In this document: positions 5,254 through 12,978 of the stretch, in pieces
Position numbering within the stretch: position 1 is the first letter of the stretch
Layout: the number at the start of each line of letters is the position of its first letter
Assembly (NCBI GenBank): GCA_007116605.1
Contig: SKID01000345.1
Location: 1 to 13,272 of the forward strand
Direction of reading: 5' to 3'
Source of the DNA: Tissierellia bacterium
GTDB taxonomy: Bacteria; Bacillota; Clostridia; Tissierellales; Dethiosulfatibacteraceae
DNA: 13,272 nucleotides
Notes under the pieces: generated by a model
Told to the model about the DNA's origin: nothing
What the model saw: only the letters and a program-made list of their open reading frames with translations
Databases searched by the model: none
Translations under genes and position numbers: made by a program

Positions 5254-6243
5254 ATGAGTAAAATGTATTATGAGAAGGATGCAGATTTAAATGTATTAGC
5301 AGGAAAAAAAGTTGCTGTGATAGGATATGGTAGCCAAGGGCATGCCCATGCTCTAAATATGAAAGAAAATGGCGTGGACGTGGTTGTTGGCTTATATGAA
5401 GGAAGTAAATCTTGGACTAAAGCAGAAGAGCAAGGCTTACAAGTGATGACAGTGAGTGAAGCGGCTAAGGCAGCACAAGTGGTTATGATGCTAATCCCAG
5501 ATGAAAAACAAAAAGAAGTTTATTTAAATTGTGTAGAACCTAACTTAGCCGAAGGAGATGCACTAGCCTTTGCTCATGGATTCAATATTGTGTTTAGCCA
5601 AATTGTTCCCCCTGCTAATGTAGATGTCTTTATGGTTGCGCCAAAAGGACCGGGTCACTTAGTGAGAAGAGAATTTGAAAAAGGCGCAGGTGTTCCATGC
5701 TTGTTTGCAATCTATCAAGATTATACAGGCAAAACACAAGAAGTAGCCCTTGCTTATGCAAAAGCAGTAGGTGGAACAAGAGCCGGTGTAATCGAAACCA
5801 CATTTAAAGAAGAAACCGAGACAGATCTTTTTGGTGAGCAAGCGGTATTATGTGGCGGCGTAACAGAATTAATCAAAGCAGGATTTGATACATTAGTTGA
5901 GGCAGGATATCAACCAGAAATCGCATATTTTGAATGTTTACACGAGATGAAATTGATCGTAGATTTACTATATGAAGGTGGTATGGAAAGAATGCGCTAT
6001 AGCGTTAGTGATACAGCTGAGTATGGAGATTATGTTACTGGTAAGAGAATTATCAATGAAGATACCCGTAAAGAAATGAAAAAAGTGCTATACGAAATTC
6101 AAACAGGTCAATTTGCTCAAAAATGGATTTTAGAAAATCAGTCCGGTAGAGCTATGTACAATGCGATTAAAAATTCCGAGAAAGAACATTTGATTGAAAA
6201 AACAGGTGCAAAACTAAGAAATATGATGAACTGGATTAAATAG
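5254..6243 (+). CDS. ilvC: Ketol-acid reductoisomerase, class I
   Basis: It rearranges and reduces 2-acetolactate or 2-aceto-2-hydroxybutanoate to the 2,3-dihydroxy acid, using NAD(P)H and Mg2+. At 329 residues it is the short class I form. The Rossmann motif GYGSQG is at 24-29. FAHGF gives His108. The two-metal site is DLFGEQ (D191, E195) and FECLHE (E227, E231), and the KARI C-terminal knot domain follows. The nucleotide-specificity loop reads GLYEGSKSW (46-54); many NADPH enzymes have an arginine right after GL, here replaced by Tyr-Glu. The ATG follows CTGGAGGATAGA. It is 9 nt upstream of ilvD and therefore cotranscribed. Two inputs are likely: the upstream T-box and its own promoter. Confidence 0.97.
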   Translation: MSKMYYEKDADLNVLAGKKVAVIGYGSQGHAHALNMKENGVDVVVGLYEGSKSWTKAEEQGLQVMTVSEAAKAAQVVMMLIPDEKQKEVYLNCVEPNLAEGDALAFAHGFNIVFSQIVPPANVDVFMVAPKGPGHLVRREFEKGAGVPCLFAIYQDYTGKTQEVALAYAKAVGGTRAGVIETTFKEETETDLFGEQAVLCGGVTELIKAGFDTLVEAGYQPEIAYFECLHEMKLIVDLLYEGGMERMRYSVSDTAEYGDYVTGKRIINEDTRKEMKKVLYEIQTGQFAQKWILENQSGRAMYNAIKNSEKEHLIEKTGAKLRNMMNWIK

Positions 6244-6252
6244 GAGAGATTT

Positions 6253-7905
6253 ATGGGTAGTGATTTAGTCAAAAAGGGGCCTTCAAAAGCTCCCCACCGT
6301 TCTTTAATGAAAGCGTCTGGTTTAACAGATGTTGAAATGAACAAGCCTTTTGTAGGTGTTGTTAATATGTTCAATGAAATTGTGCCAGGACATGTGGGCT
6401 TAAGAGATATTGCTGAGGCTGCAAAAAAAGGGGTGCTAATGGCTGGAGGTACACCTCTTGAGTTTCCAGGGATAGCTGTGTGTGATGGCATTGCCATGAA
6501 TCATGAAGGGATGCGTTATTCCTTAGCTAGCCGAGAACTCATTGTGGACAGCATTGAGACCATGACTTTAGCCCATGGATTAGATGGACTCGTCATTGTT
6601 CCCAATTGTGATAAAACTGTCCCAGCAGCTTTAATGGCAGCAGCTAGACTCAATATTCCTACCATTATTATCAGTGGTGGCCCCATGTTAGCGGGTAAAA
6701 AAGATAATCAAGGAATTGACTTAATTACCGTATTTGAAGGAGTAGGCGCATTATCAGCAGGAAAAATGGATATGGACGAATTATGCTATTTGGAAAATAA
6801 TGCTTGTCCAACTTGTGGCTCATGTGCTGGTATGTTTACCGCCAACTCCATGAACTGTATGACTGAAGCACTGGGATTAGCATTGCCAGGCAATGGGACT
6901 ATACCTGCAGTATATTCTAGTCGGAAACGACTGGCTAAGTTATCAGGCATGGCGATAATGGATTTAATCAAACAAGATATTAAGCCACGAGATATTTTGA
7001 CAAAAGAAGCCTTTCACAATGCATTAGCAGTAGATATGGCATTAGGATGCTCAACAAATACTGTCCTTCATTTAACGGCTATTGCTAACGAAGCGGAAGT
7101 GCCTATCGATTTAAAGGTTATCAATGAAATCAGTCAAAAAACACCCAACCTATGTCGGTTAAGCCCAGCAGGACCCTATCATATTGAACAACTCAATGAT
7201 GCAGGAGGTATTTCAATGGTCATGAAGGGTTTAGAGCAGAAAGGTCTTATTGATGGGTCTGTTAAAACAGTGAATGGCACTGTAGCGGAAAAACTATCAA
7301 AAATGGTCTTTACTCCTAGTCCGATTATTGCAGATGTGGAGACGCCTTACTCACCTACAGGAGGGATACAAGTCTTATTTGGGTCTTTAGCCCCTGAAGG
7401 TGCTGTTGTCAAAAAATCTGCTGTTGCTGATGAAATGATGCAAGTCACTGCTATAGCAAAAGTCTACGAATCAGAAGAAGATGCTGTAGAAGCTATTTTG
7501 GATCAAAAAATTAAGCCAGGAAACTGTGTGGTTATACGTTACGAAGGACCTAAAGGAGGTCCTGGGATGCGAGAAATGCTCACACCCACTTCTGTATTAG
7601 CTGGCATGGGATTAGATAAGGAAGTTTCTTTGATCACTGACGGTCGTTTTTCTGGAGGCACTAGAGGGGCAGCTATTGGCCATGTTTCTCCAGAAGCTAG
7701 CGAAGGCGGTCCAATTGCTTATGTGAGAGATGGTGATCTCATTAAAATTGATATTAAAGAAGGTCAACTAGATTTACTAGTGGATGCAGAGACAATAGAA
7801 AAAAGAAAGCTTGAAACAACCTTAAAACAAGTGACGTATAAAGGATACTTAGGAAAATATGCGAAGAGTGTAACTTCTGCTTCAACAGGAGCTATCTGTA
7901 GATAG
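6253..7905 (+). CDS. ilvD: Dihydroxy-acid dehydratase
   Basis: An iron-sulfur, Mg2+-dependent enzyme removing water from 2,3-dihydroxy-isovalerate and -methylvalerate to give 2-oxo acids. It has 550 residues, a normal length for bacterial forms without the extra loops of E. coli IlvD. Key sequences are VVNMFNEIVPGH (36-47), NCDK with Cys119, CPTCGSCAGMFTANSMNC (185-202) with Cys185/188/191, and the C-terminal RYEGPKGGPGM and GRFSGGTRGAAIGHVSPEA. The first motif resembles E. coli IlvD and lacks the early cysteine (NTCN) of plant-type [2Fe-2S] enzymes, so an oxygen-labile [4Fe-4S] cluster is likely, in keeping with an anaerobe. The ribosome binding site is TAGGAGAG. The gene sits between ilvC and ilvB with gaps of 9 and 21 nt. 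Confidence 0.97.
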   Translation: MGSDLVKKGPSKAPHRSLMKASGLTDVEMNKPFVGVVNMFNEIVPGHVGLRDIAEAAKKGVLMAGGTPLEFPGIAVCDGIAMNHEGMRYSLASRELIVDSIETMTLAHGLDGLVIVPNCDKTVPAALMAAARLNIPTIIISGGPMLAGKKDNQGIDLITVFEGVGALSAGKMDMDELCYLENNACPTCGSCAGMFTANSMNCMTEALGLALPGNGTIPAVYSSRKRLAKLSGMAIMDLIKQDIKPRDILTKEAFHNALAVDMALGCSTNTVLHLTAIANEAEVPIDLKVINEISQKTPNLCRLSPAGPYHIEQLNDAGGISMVMKGLEQKGLIDGSVKTVNGTVAEKLSKMVFTPSPIIADVETPYSPTGGIQVLFGSLAPEGAVVKKSAVADEMMQVTAIAKVYESEEDAVEAILDQKIKPGNCVVIRYEGPKGGPGMREMLTPTSVLAGMGLDKEVSLITDGRFSGGTRGAAIGHVSPEASEGGPIAYVRDGDLIKIDIKEGQLDLLVDAETIEKRKLETTLKQVTYKGYLGKYAKSVTSASTGAICR

Positions 7906-7926
7906 AAGTTTGAAAGGAGACAGCAA

Positions 7927-9582
7927 ATGAAGATATCGGGTTCAAGAATTATTCTTGAGTGCTTAAAAGAAAAACAGGTTGACACCGTATTTGGATATCC
8001 AGGTGGTGCGGTGATTCCTCTGTATGATGCGGTGCATGATGAAACCGATCATTTTAATCACATTAGAACTTGCCATGAACAACATATGATCCATGCAGCA
8101 GATGCTTATGCTCGAACAACGGGTAAATTAGGCGTTGTCTTTGCCACATCAGGTCCAGGAGCTACTAACACCATTACAGGCATTGCCACCGCTTATATGG
8201 ATTCAGTCCCTTTGTTGGTTATTACAGGACAAGTTCCCAATATGCTCATAGGAAAAGACTCATTCCAAGAAGTAGATATTACAGGCATGACGGTATCAAT
8301 TACAAAACACAATTATTTAGTGCGAAATGTTAAGGATTTAGCGCGTATCATTAGAGAAGCCATGGAAGTGGCCCTTGCAGGTCGTCCTGGTCCAGTTTTA
8401 GTGGATGTTCCAAAAGATGTTTTTTTAGCAGAATATGATTATGAACCCAGTGACGAACCCGTCTATCGGGAAGTGATAGATTATGCAGATCAAACCAGTT
8501 TGCAAGAAGCTATTGAATTGATTAATAGCGCTAAAAAGCCAGTCATATACTCAGGTGGTGGTGTACGAATATCTCAAAACGATGATTTATTGAAGCAATT
8601 AGCAGAAAAGGCTGAAATTCCTACTGTCAATTCTTTTATGGGATTTGGAACTATACCAAGAAGCCATTATTTGTCATTAGGATTGGTTGGGATGCATGGT
8701 CAAGTTTATGCCAATATGGCCGTTTCTAATTGTGATTTACTCATTGCTGTCGGGGCAAGGTTTAGCGATCGAGTCATTGGCAAGCCAGATGAATTTGCTA
8801 AGAATGCTAAAATCATTCACATCGATATTGATCATACCGAAATTGGCAAAAATACCGAAAATTCTATTCCATTAACTGGAGATATGAAAGATATTTTGAC
8901 CCATCTGGTAGCGGGCATTGAAAAAACTAAAAGACCCGAATGGTTGGCTGAAATCAATGAGTATCGTGAACCTGAACCTGATCGAACTCAGTTTACGCCT
9001 AAAAATATTTTAGAACTGGTCAATTTATACTACCCACAAGATACCATTGTGACAACGGATGTAGGGCAACATCAAATGTGGACAGGACAATATTGGAAAA
9101 TCAATAAGTCCAATGAGTTTTGCACTTCTGGAGGACTGGGCACCATGGGTTATGGCTTAGGAGCTGCCATCGGCGCAAAAGTGGGTAATCCAGAAAAAGA
9201 AGTGGTGATGATCACAGGAGATGCAAGCTTTAGAATGAACAATACAGAACTCGTCACAGTGAACCGGTATCATTTGCCTATAAAAATTGTGCAACTCAAC
9301 AACCATTCACTAGGAATGGTCAGGCAGTGGCAAAGAATGTTTAGTAACGCTCGATATTCTGAAACCCAAACTTATGACGATGTAGACATGAAGATGTTTA
9401 TTGAAGCATTTGGGATTACATACTTCAAATGCCAGTCTATGGAAGAATTAGAGCAGGCTTTGGAAGCCATCAGGGATAAAGACATTCCCGTGTTTTTAGA
9501 GTGTATGATTCACGAGGATGATTCGGTCTACCCTATTGTGCCACCAGGCAGACCCATCAATGAGCTGTTGTTGAATGGTTAA
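7927..9582 (+). CDS. ilvB: Acetolactate (acetohydroxyacid) synthase large, catalytic subunit
   Basis: A ThDP-dependent enzyme joining pyruvate to pyruvate or to 2-oxobutanoate, with an FAD site that has no redox role in the reaction. At 551 residues it is a typical large subunit. It shows the catalytic Glu51 in CHEQH (49-53), SGPGATNTITG (75-85), GMHGQVYAN (255-263) and GARFSDRV (276-283) of the FAD domain, the ThDP/Mg motif GDASFRMNNTEL starting at 431 and ending at the NN near 458-459, and Trp468 in MVRQWQ. The presence of FAD-domain motifs and Trp468 argues for an anabolic AHAS rather than the catabolic AlsS. The flanks of Glu51 (Cys49, His53, Met54) differ from the commoner RHEQGA. The ribosome binding site AAAGGAGA lies upstream. 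It is the last gene of the operon, and a terminator follows. Confidence 0.96.
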   Translation: MKISGSRIILECLKEKQVDTVFGYPGGAVIPLYDAVHDETDHFNHIRTCHEQHMIHAADAYARTTGKLGVVFATSGPGATNTITGIATAYMDSVPLLVITGQVPNMLIGKDSFQEVDITGMTVSITKHNYLVRNVKDLARIIREAMEVALAGRPGPVLVDVPKDVFLAEYDYEPSDEPVYREVIDYADQTSLQEAIELINSAKKPVIYSGGGVRISQNDDLLKQLAEKAEIPTVNSFMGFGTIPRSHYLSLGLVGMHGQVYANMAVSNCDLLIAVGARFSDRVIGKPDEFAKNAKIIHIDIDHTEIGKNTENSIPLTGDMKDILTHLVAGIEKTKRPEWLAEINEYREPEPDRTQFTPKNILELVNLYYPQDTIVTTDVGQHQMWTGQYWKINKSNEFCTSGGLGTMGYGLGAAIGAKVGNPEKEVVMITGDASFRMNNTELVTVNRYHLPIKIVQLNNHSLGMVRQWQRMFSNARYSETQTYDDVDMKMFIEAFGITYFKCQSMEELEQALEAIRDKDIPVFLECMIHEDDSVYPIVPPGRPINELLLNG

Positions 9583-9620
9583 GGCAAGTAACAATGAATG
9601 AGACAAGAATAAAAATGGAG

Positions 9621-9645
9621 ACGAGGCCGTGGGGCCTCGTTTTTT
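9621..9645 (+). terminator. Intrinsic terminator of the ilv operon
   Basis: ACGAGGCC (9621-9628) pairs with GGCCTCGT (9633-9640) around a 4-nt loop, and TTTTTT follows. It lies 39 bp after the ilvB stop. Confidence 0.92.
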
Positions 9646-9742
9646 AATATTAGGTTTTTTCATTATATTACTTGTACTTGGTGCATCTGGCTGTCAGTGG
9701 TATAATAAAAAAACGGGTGACAGTTTTAACTTCAGAGTTTAA
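9629..9742 (+). CDS. Possible 37-residue small lipoprotein, or remnant of one
   Basis: A short reading frame with a GTG start (9629) placed 8 nt after GGAG (9617-9620). Its product is a short basic start (GPR), a hydrophobic core FLILGFFIILLVLG, and GASGC with Cys22, which resembles a type II signal peptide and lipobox, then 15 polar residues ending SFNFRV. If real, it would be a tiny membrane-anchored lipoprotein. Against it: the start codon lies inside the ilv terminator hairpin, the frame is short, the -3 lipobox residue is Ala rather than Leu, and a promoter for the next gene overlaps its end. It may be a decayed lipoprotein gene or chance. Confidence 0.3.
   Translation: MGPRFLILGFFIILLVLGASGCQWYNKKTGDSFNFRV
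9678..9706 (+). promoter_or_regulatory. Likely promoter of the HEFAH metallopeptidase-like gene
   Basis: TTGGTG (9678-9683) and a perfect TATAAT (9701-9706) are 17 nt apart. CTGTCA (9691-9696) and TGACAG (9718-9723) flank the -10 box as an inverted repeat, which might be an operator. Confidence 0.55.
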
Positions 9743-9788
9743 CAAGAGGGATGATATTAAATACGACTAAGATATTAAAGGAGATCCA

Positions 9789-10580
9789 ATGGATACACAA
9801 GAGAAGTCAATCTTTATTGAAGAAACACTCATAGCACTAAAAAGATTTAGACAGGTTTATGAAATGACCAAAAACCTCTATCCATGGATTCTAAAGCTTT
9901 ATCCAGTTACTGTGGCAGAAGAGGGTCTGTTTTTCGTGTTTGATTATGATATAGAGCATGATCAATATCAGTTTCAATTAGAATGGCCAACACCTATGCC
10001 TATTCCCAAAGGTATTCTTGCAGCGTTTCCTTTAGATTTTTATGATGATAAAATATCAGCGGTCATAACTAAAGAAGCTTTTGAAAGCTTGGAAGGGCAT
10101 GTGTTTATTCTTCACGAATTTGCGCATTGTTATCAGTGGCAACAGGGTGAAAAAGAGATTCGAAAAACTCTGAATATTGAAAAGAAATATCACAAAGAAA
10201 AAAATCACATGTGGGAAATCAATCATCCGTTTCCGTATGACAATGTGATGTTAATAAATGAAACGGAAGAGTTAGCAAATGCAATGCTTGAGGGGAAAGA
10301 GGATGCATTAATCGAGTATCATCAAAATATGAGCAGATTATTAAATGAAGTAGATTATGAGTACATGATTTGGCAAGAATGGAAAGAAGGGTTCGCACGA
10401 TATATTGAAAATGGTATAAGGGTCCATTTGGGGATCAAGACAAATACGGGCAATCTATTGAATCATCCAAGTAGAGTCAGTTTTTATCATATTGGAAGCT
10501 TATATGTTGATGCATTAGTTAAGAAAAACCCTGAATTATTGGCTGATTTACAGGGTCTATATAATAAAATGAAAGAATAA
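9789..10580 (+). CDS. Uncharacterised HEXXH zinc-metallopeptidase-like protein
   Basis: A 263-residue protein with no signal peptide or membrane segment, so probably cytoplasmic. I do not recognise a named family. It contains HEFAH at residues 109-113, the HEXXH zinc-binding and catalytic signature (two His ligands and catalytic Glu110). Further on, WKEGFARYIENG (198-209) places Glu200 in an EGxAxY setting like the third zinc ligand of gluzincin peptidases. This ordered pair supports a real metallohydrolase fold. Both sides are rich in aromatic and acidic residues. The substrate is unknown; a role in protein or peptide processing is inference only. The start follows AAAGGAGA, and there is a promoter about 80 nt upstream. 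It stands alone and converges on the next gene with no obvious terminator in the 69-bp gap. Confidence 0.75.
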   Translation: MDTQEKSIFIEETLIALKRFRQVYEMTKNLYPWILKLYPVTVAEEGLFFVFDYDIEHDQYQFQLEWPTPMPIPKGILAAFPLDFYDDKISAVITKEAFESLEGHVFILHEFAHCYQWQQGEKEIRKTLNIEKKYHKEKNHMWEINHPFPYDNVMLINETEELANAMLEGKEDALIEYHQNMSRLLNEVDYEYMIWQEWKEGFARYIENGIRVHLGIKTNTGNLLNHPSRVSFYHIGSLYVDALVKKNPELLADLQGLYNKMKE

Positions 10581-10649
10581 ATTGATCAAGATTTGGTGAC
10601 AACAGACTGAACTTTTTTCCTTTTTGGTCATTTTGACAGACAATGTGGG

Positions 10650-11438
10650 TTATCTTACGGTGGCTTTTAGACTAAAGGTTATGGGCAAAGCACCTTCTAA
10701 AGCTGGATAGCAAAATAAACCATCTTGATCTTCTGTTGTTCCTCCCATGCCTGAAACACAACGGTCATACTCATTTAAAAACTCAATAAATAACCCTGCT
10801 TGAGCCAAAGAGTTAATTAAGTGACTCATTGTATACATCCAAAAATAATTTTTAGCTTCTTTAGCTTCTGAAGCCCAACCACCAATTTGAGTTTCTTCAT
10901 CAGGTGCTTGTTTAAAATATGGGTATTTTATTTCAGTAACTCCATTTACAATCTTATCTTCATCAAAAGTGAGATAAAATGGATGACTATCATGGACATA
11001 GAAAAAACCATCTTCTTTTAAAAAGTGTCTAATGGTTCTACCCCATTTTTTCAAGTCTGGCAACCAACCAATTGCTCCATCAGAAGTAAACACGATATCA
11101 TATAGGCCTTCGTGTTTTTCCATAAGGGTCATAATATCCGACTCAATAAAATCAATATTTCGAACATCTAAATCTTTAGCCAATTGTTTTGCGAAAAAGA
11201 TATTGTCGGGCACCAAATCAACACCGATAACATCGGCACCCATTTTGGCTAATACAATAGAATCTGCCCCGGTGTTACATTGCAGATGAAGCACTTTCTT
11301 GCCAGATATATTGCCTAAGTCCTTTAAAACAATGGGATTAAATTGATAGCGATTCTCTTGGAATTGCTGTTTATAATGGTGATAATGATTTTCTGATAGT
11401 AATCCCCAAGCTTTTTTGTTTTCTTCTACTTTGCTCAT
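10650..11438 (-). CDS. Class I SAM-dependent methyltransferase
   Basis: 262 residues with a Rossmann-type methyltransferase core. The SAM-binding motif I is VLHLQCNTG (49-57), the acidic ribose-binding residue is Asp74 in VIGVDLVP, the adenine-side region is ESDIM near 99-103, and YDIVFTSDGAIGW (113-125) forms the motif near the active site. The C-terminal part, with many aromatic residues, should set the substrate, which is unknown; small-molecule methylation is the usual guess for this type. The ATG is preceded by AGAGGA on the minus strand. It is transcribed alone, divergent from the methyltransferase-GNAT fusion across a 242-bp gap. That gap holds a small inverted repeat (CACAT/ATGTG, near 11465-11479) that might be an operator. 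Confidence 0.88.
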   Translation of the reverse strand: MSKVEENKKAWGLLSENHYHHYKQQFQENRYQFNPIVLKDLGNISGKKVLHLQCNTGADSIVLAKMGADVIGVDLVPDNIFFAKQLAKDLDVRNIDFIESDIMTLMEKHEGLYDIVFTSDGAIGWLPDLKKWGRTIRHFLKEDGFFYVHDSHPFYLTFDEDKIVNGVTEIKYPYFKQAPDEETQIGGWASEAKEAKNYFWMYTMSHLINSLAQAGLFIEFLNEYDRCVSGMGGTTEDQDGLFCYPALEGALPITFSLKATVR

Positions 11439-11616
11439 TTTAATCAGTCCTCTCTTTTATATACACATTAAATATGTGATTCCTTTTTTTGAAAAGCATC
11501 TAAATAACCACGCTAAATTCTAACATTTCTGCCGCCCTCATTCAATAACTGACCTTTAAATACGAAGCAGGGCAGCAATTGTTTGATCCCTATAGAGATA
11601 CCCAATCAAAAGACAC

Positions 11617-11645
11617 TTTAAATTAATGGCAAGTTGCATTATACT
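11617..11645 (+). promoter_or_regulatory. Candidate promoter of the methyltransferase-GNAT fusion gene
   Basis: TTTAAA (11617-11622) and TATACT (11640-11645) are 17 nt apart, about 36 nt before the ATG. The -10 is good and the -35 is weak. An alternative is TTGCAT with CATAAT at 18 nt, slightly downstream. Confidence 0.4.
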
Positions 11646-11680
11646 GAAAAAGTAAAACATAATAAAAAAGTGAGGATCTG

Positions 11681-12898
11681 ATGGAAAAAGTTGAAAGCTA
11701 CTATGATAATGAATTTAATGAGTGGGAACGATTGGATAGACACAAAGTCGAGTTAGATATCACCAAAAGATTTATGGACTTGCATATTCAGGGAGAGTGT
11801 TTAAAGATTTTAGATATTGGCGGAGGTGCAGGCAGATATTCATTTTATCTTTCAAAAAATGGTAATCAGGTCAGCCTTTTAGATATATCTAGTAAGAACA
11901 TAGAAAAGGCGAGACAATTATCAAAAGATTTAGGTGACTTACAAGAGTATATCAAAGGGAATGCATTAGCACTACCTTTTGAGGATGAGGTTTTTGACGT
12001 GGTGCTGCTTATGGGTCCCATGTATCACCTGATTAATGAAGAAGATAGAAGAGTAGCATTAAATGAGGCCCTTAGAGTTTTAAAGAAGAGAGGGATCATA
12101 TTCACATCATTCATTTCTTGTTATGCACCAATGATTGACCACTTAAAAAACATGTACAAGGGAGACAAGGGATCTTTGCTTAGATACTTAGATGATGGTG
12201 TAAATCATGGTCATGATGGTTTTACCGAAGCATATTTTATAAGCCCACAAGATGCTAGACGATTTATGGCAGAGTCATCTATAGAGGAGATTGAGTTTGT
12301 ATGTGTTGAAAATGCTTTGGCTATGAGAGAAGAAGGGATTAATGCTCTAGAGGGTGAAGAATATAAACAGTGGCTAGATATTGCCTTTAAATTATCTAGA
12401 GATCCAAATCTATTTGGTTGTGGGGAACATTTTCTTCATATCGGTAGAAAACCTGATGAAATCAGCCTTAGGGTGGTTGTAGACGAGCAACTTAGTCGAA
12501 TAGCAAAGTTAAGTGAAACACTAAGTGAAGCTCAAAGAAATTGTGTGGCAGATAACATGTATTCTATAGCTCAGGCATCTTTTTATCCAGACTTTGCATG
12601 GCATAGAGGGATATATTTAGGGGAAGAGCCTATCGGATTTGTCATGTTAGATGTGGGTGAGCAGGAGTACTATCTTTGGAGATATATGATAGCTAGAGAT
12701 TATCAAAGAAAAAGTTACGGTAAAAAAGTACTCGATATGATTGTGGATAAGTGTAGAAAAGATGGTGTAAAAGTACTAAAAACATCCGTTGAGCTTGGGG
12801 CAGAATCGCCCTATGATTTTTATATAGGATATGGTTTTGTGGACACTGGAGAAAAACTAGACTGTGGAGAACAAGTTTTAAGATATGATATTGGCTAG
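11681..12898 (+). CDS. Two-domain protein: SAM-dependent methyltransferase fused to GNAT N-acetyltransferase
   Basis: 405 residues in one uninterrupted frame. Residues 1 to about 257 form a class I methyltransferase: ILDIGGGAG (43-51), acidic Asp68 in LLDIS, NALALPFEDEVFDVVLLMGPMYHL (94-117), and a UbiE-like RVLKKRG (132-138). Residues about 262-405 form a GNAT domain of the polyamine/diamine acetyltransferase type (BltD-like): IGFVMLDV (318-325), YYLWRYMIARDYQRKSYGKKV (330-350), whose RKSYGK binds the acetyl-CoA pyrophosphate, and FYIGYGF (380-386) near the end. Each half has a normal domain length, so neither looks broken. The two activities may act in turn on one amine-containing small molecule, perhaps for detoxification; this is inference. 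The ribosome binding site is GTGAGGATCTG. It is divergent from another methyltransferase gene and followed by a GNAT-like gene. Confidence 0.85.
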   Translation: MEKVESYYDNEFNEWERLDRHKVELDITKRFMDLHIQGECLKILDIGGGAGRYSFYLSKNGNQVSLLDISSKNIEKARQLSKDLGDLQEYIKGNALALPFEDEVFDVVLLMGPMYHLINEEDRRVALNEALRVLKKRGIIFTSFISCYAPMIDHLKNMYKGDKGSLLRYLDDGVNHGHDGFTEAYFISPQDARRFMAESSIEEIEFVCVENALAMREEGINALEGEEYKQWLDIAFKLSRDPNLFGCGEHFLHIGRKPDEISLRVVVDEQLSRIAKLSETLSEAQRNCVADNMYSIAQASFYPDFAWHRGIYLGEEPIGFVMLDVGEQEYYLWRYMIARDYQRKSYGKKVLDMIVDKCRKDGVKVLKTSVELGAESPYDFYIGYGFVDTGEKLDCGEQVLRYDIG

Positions 12899-12907
12899 AG
12901 CGGTTAA

Positions 12908-12952
12908 CAAGAGCCCTATAGACACACAGTTGTAAGATCAACAGGACTCTTG
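12908..12952. repeat. Imperfect hairpin after the fusion gene, sharing a 17-bp string with the 2.3-kb repeat region
   Basis: CAAGAGCCCTATAGAC (12908-12923) and ATCAACAGGACTCTTG (12937-12952) are inverted copies, identical at 12 of 16 positions, around a 13-nt loop. No T tract follows, so it is a poor intrinsic terminator. ATCAACAGGACTCTTGG (12937-12953) recurs exactly at 2314-2330, where the repeat unit appears to be interrupted. Confidence 0.5.
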
Positions 12953-12978
12953 GATTATATTGGAAAAAGGAGAAGATG

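Noticed and set aside
10581..10649. Terminator between the convergent peptidase and methyltransferase genes
   Set aside because: T-rich runs are present but no stem of useful length closes next to them.
12693..12941. Minus-strand 82-codon frame at the end of the fusion gene
   Set aside because: It is antisense to the conserved GNAT motif region, with no ribosome binding site.
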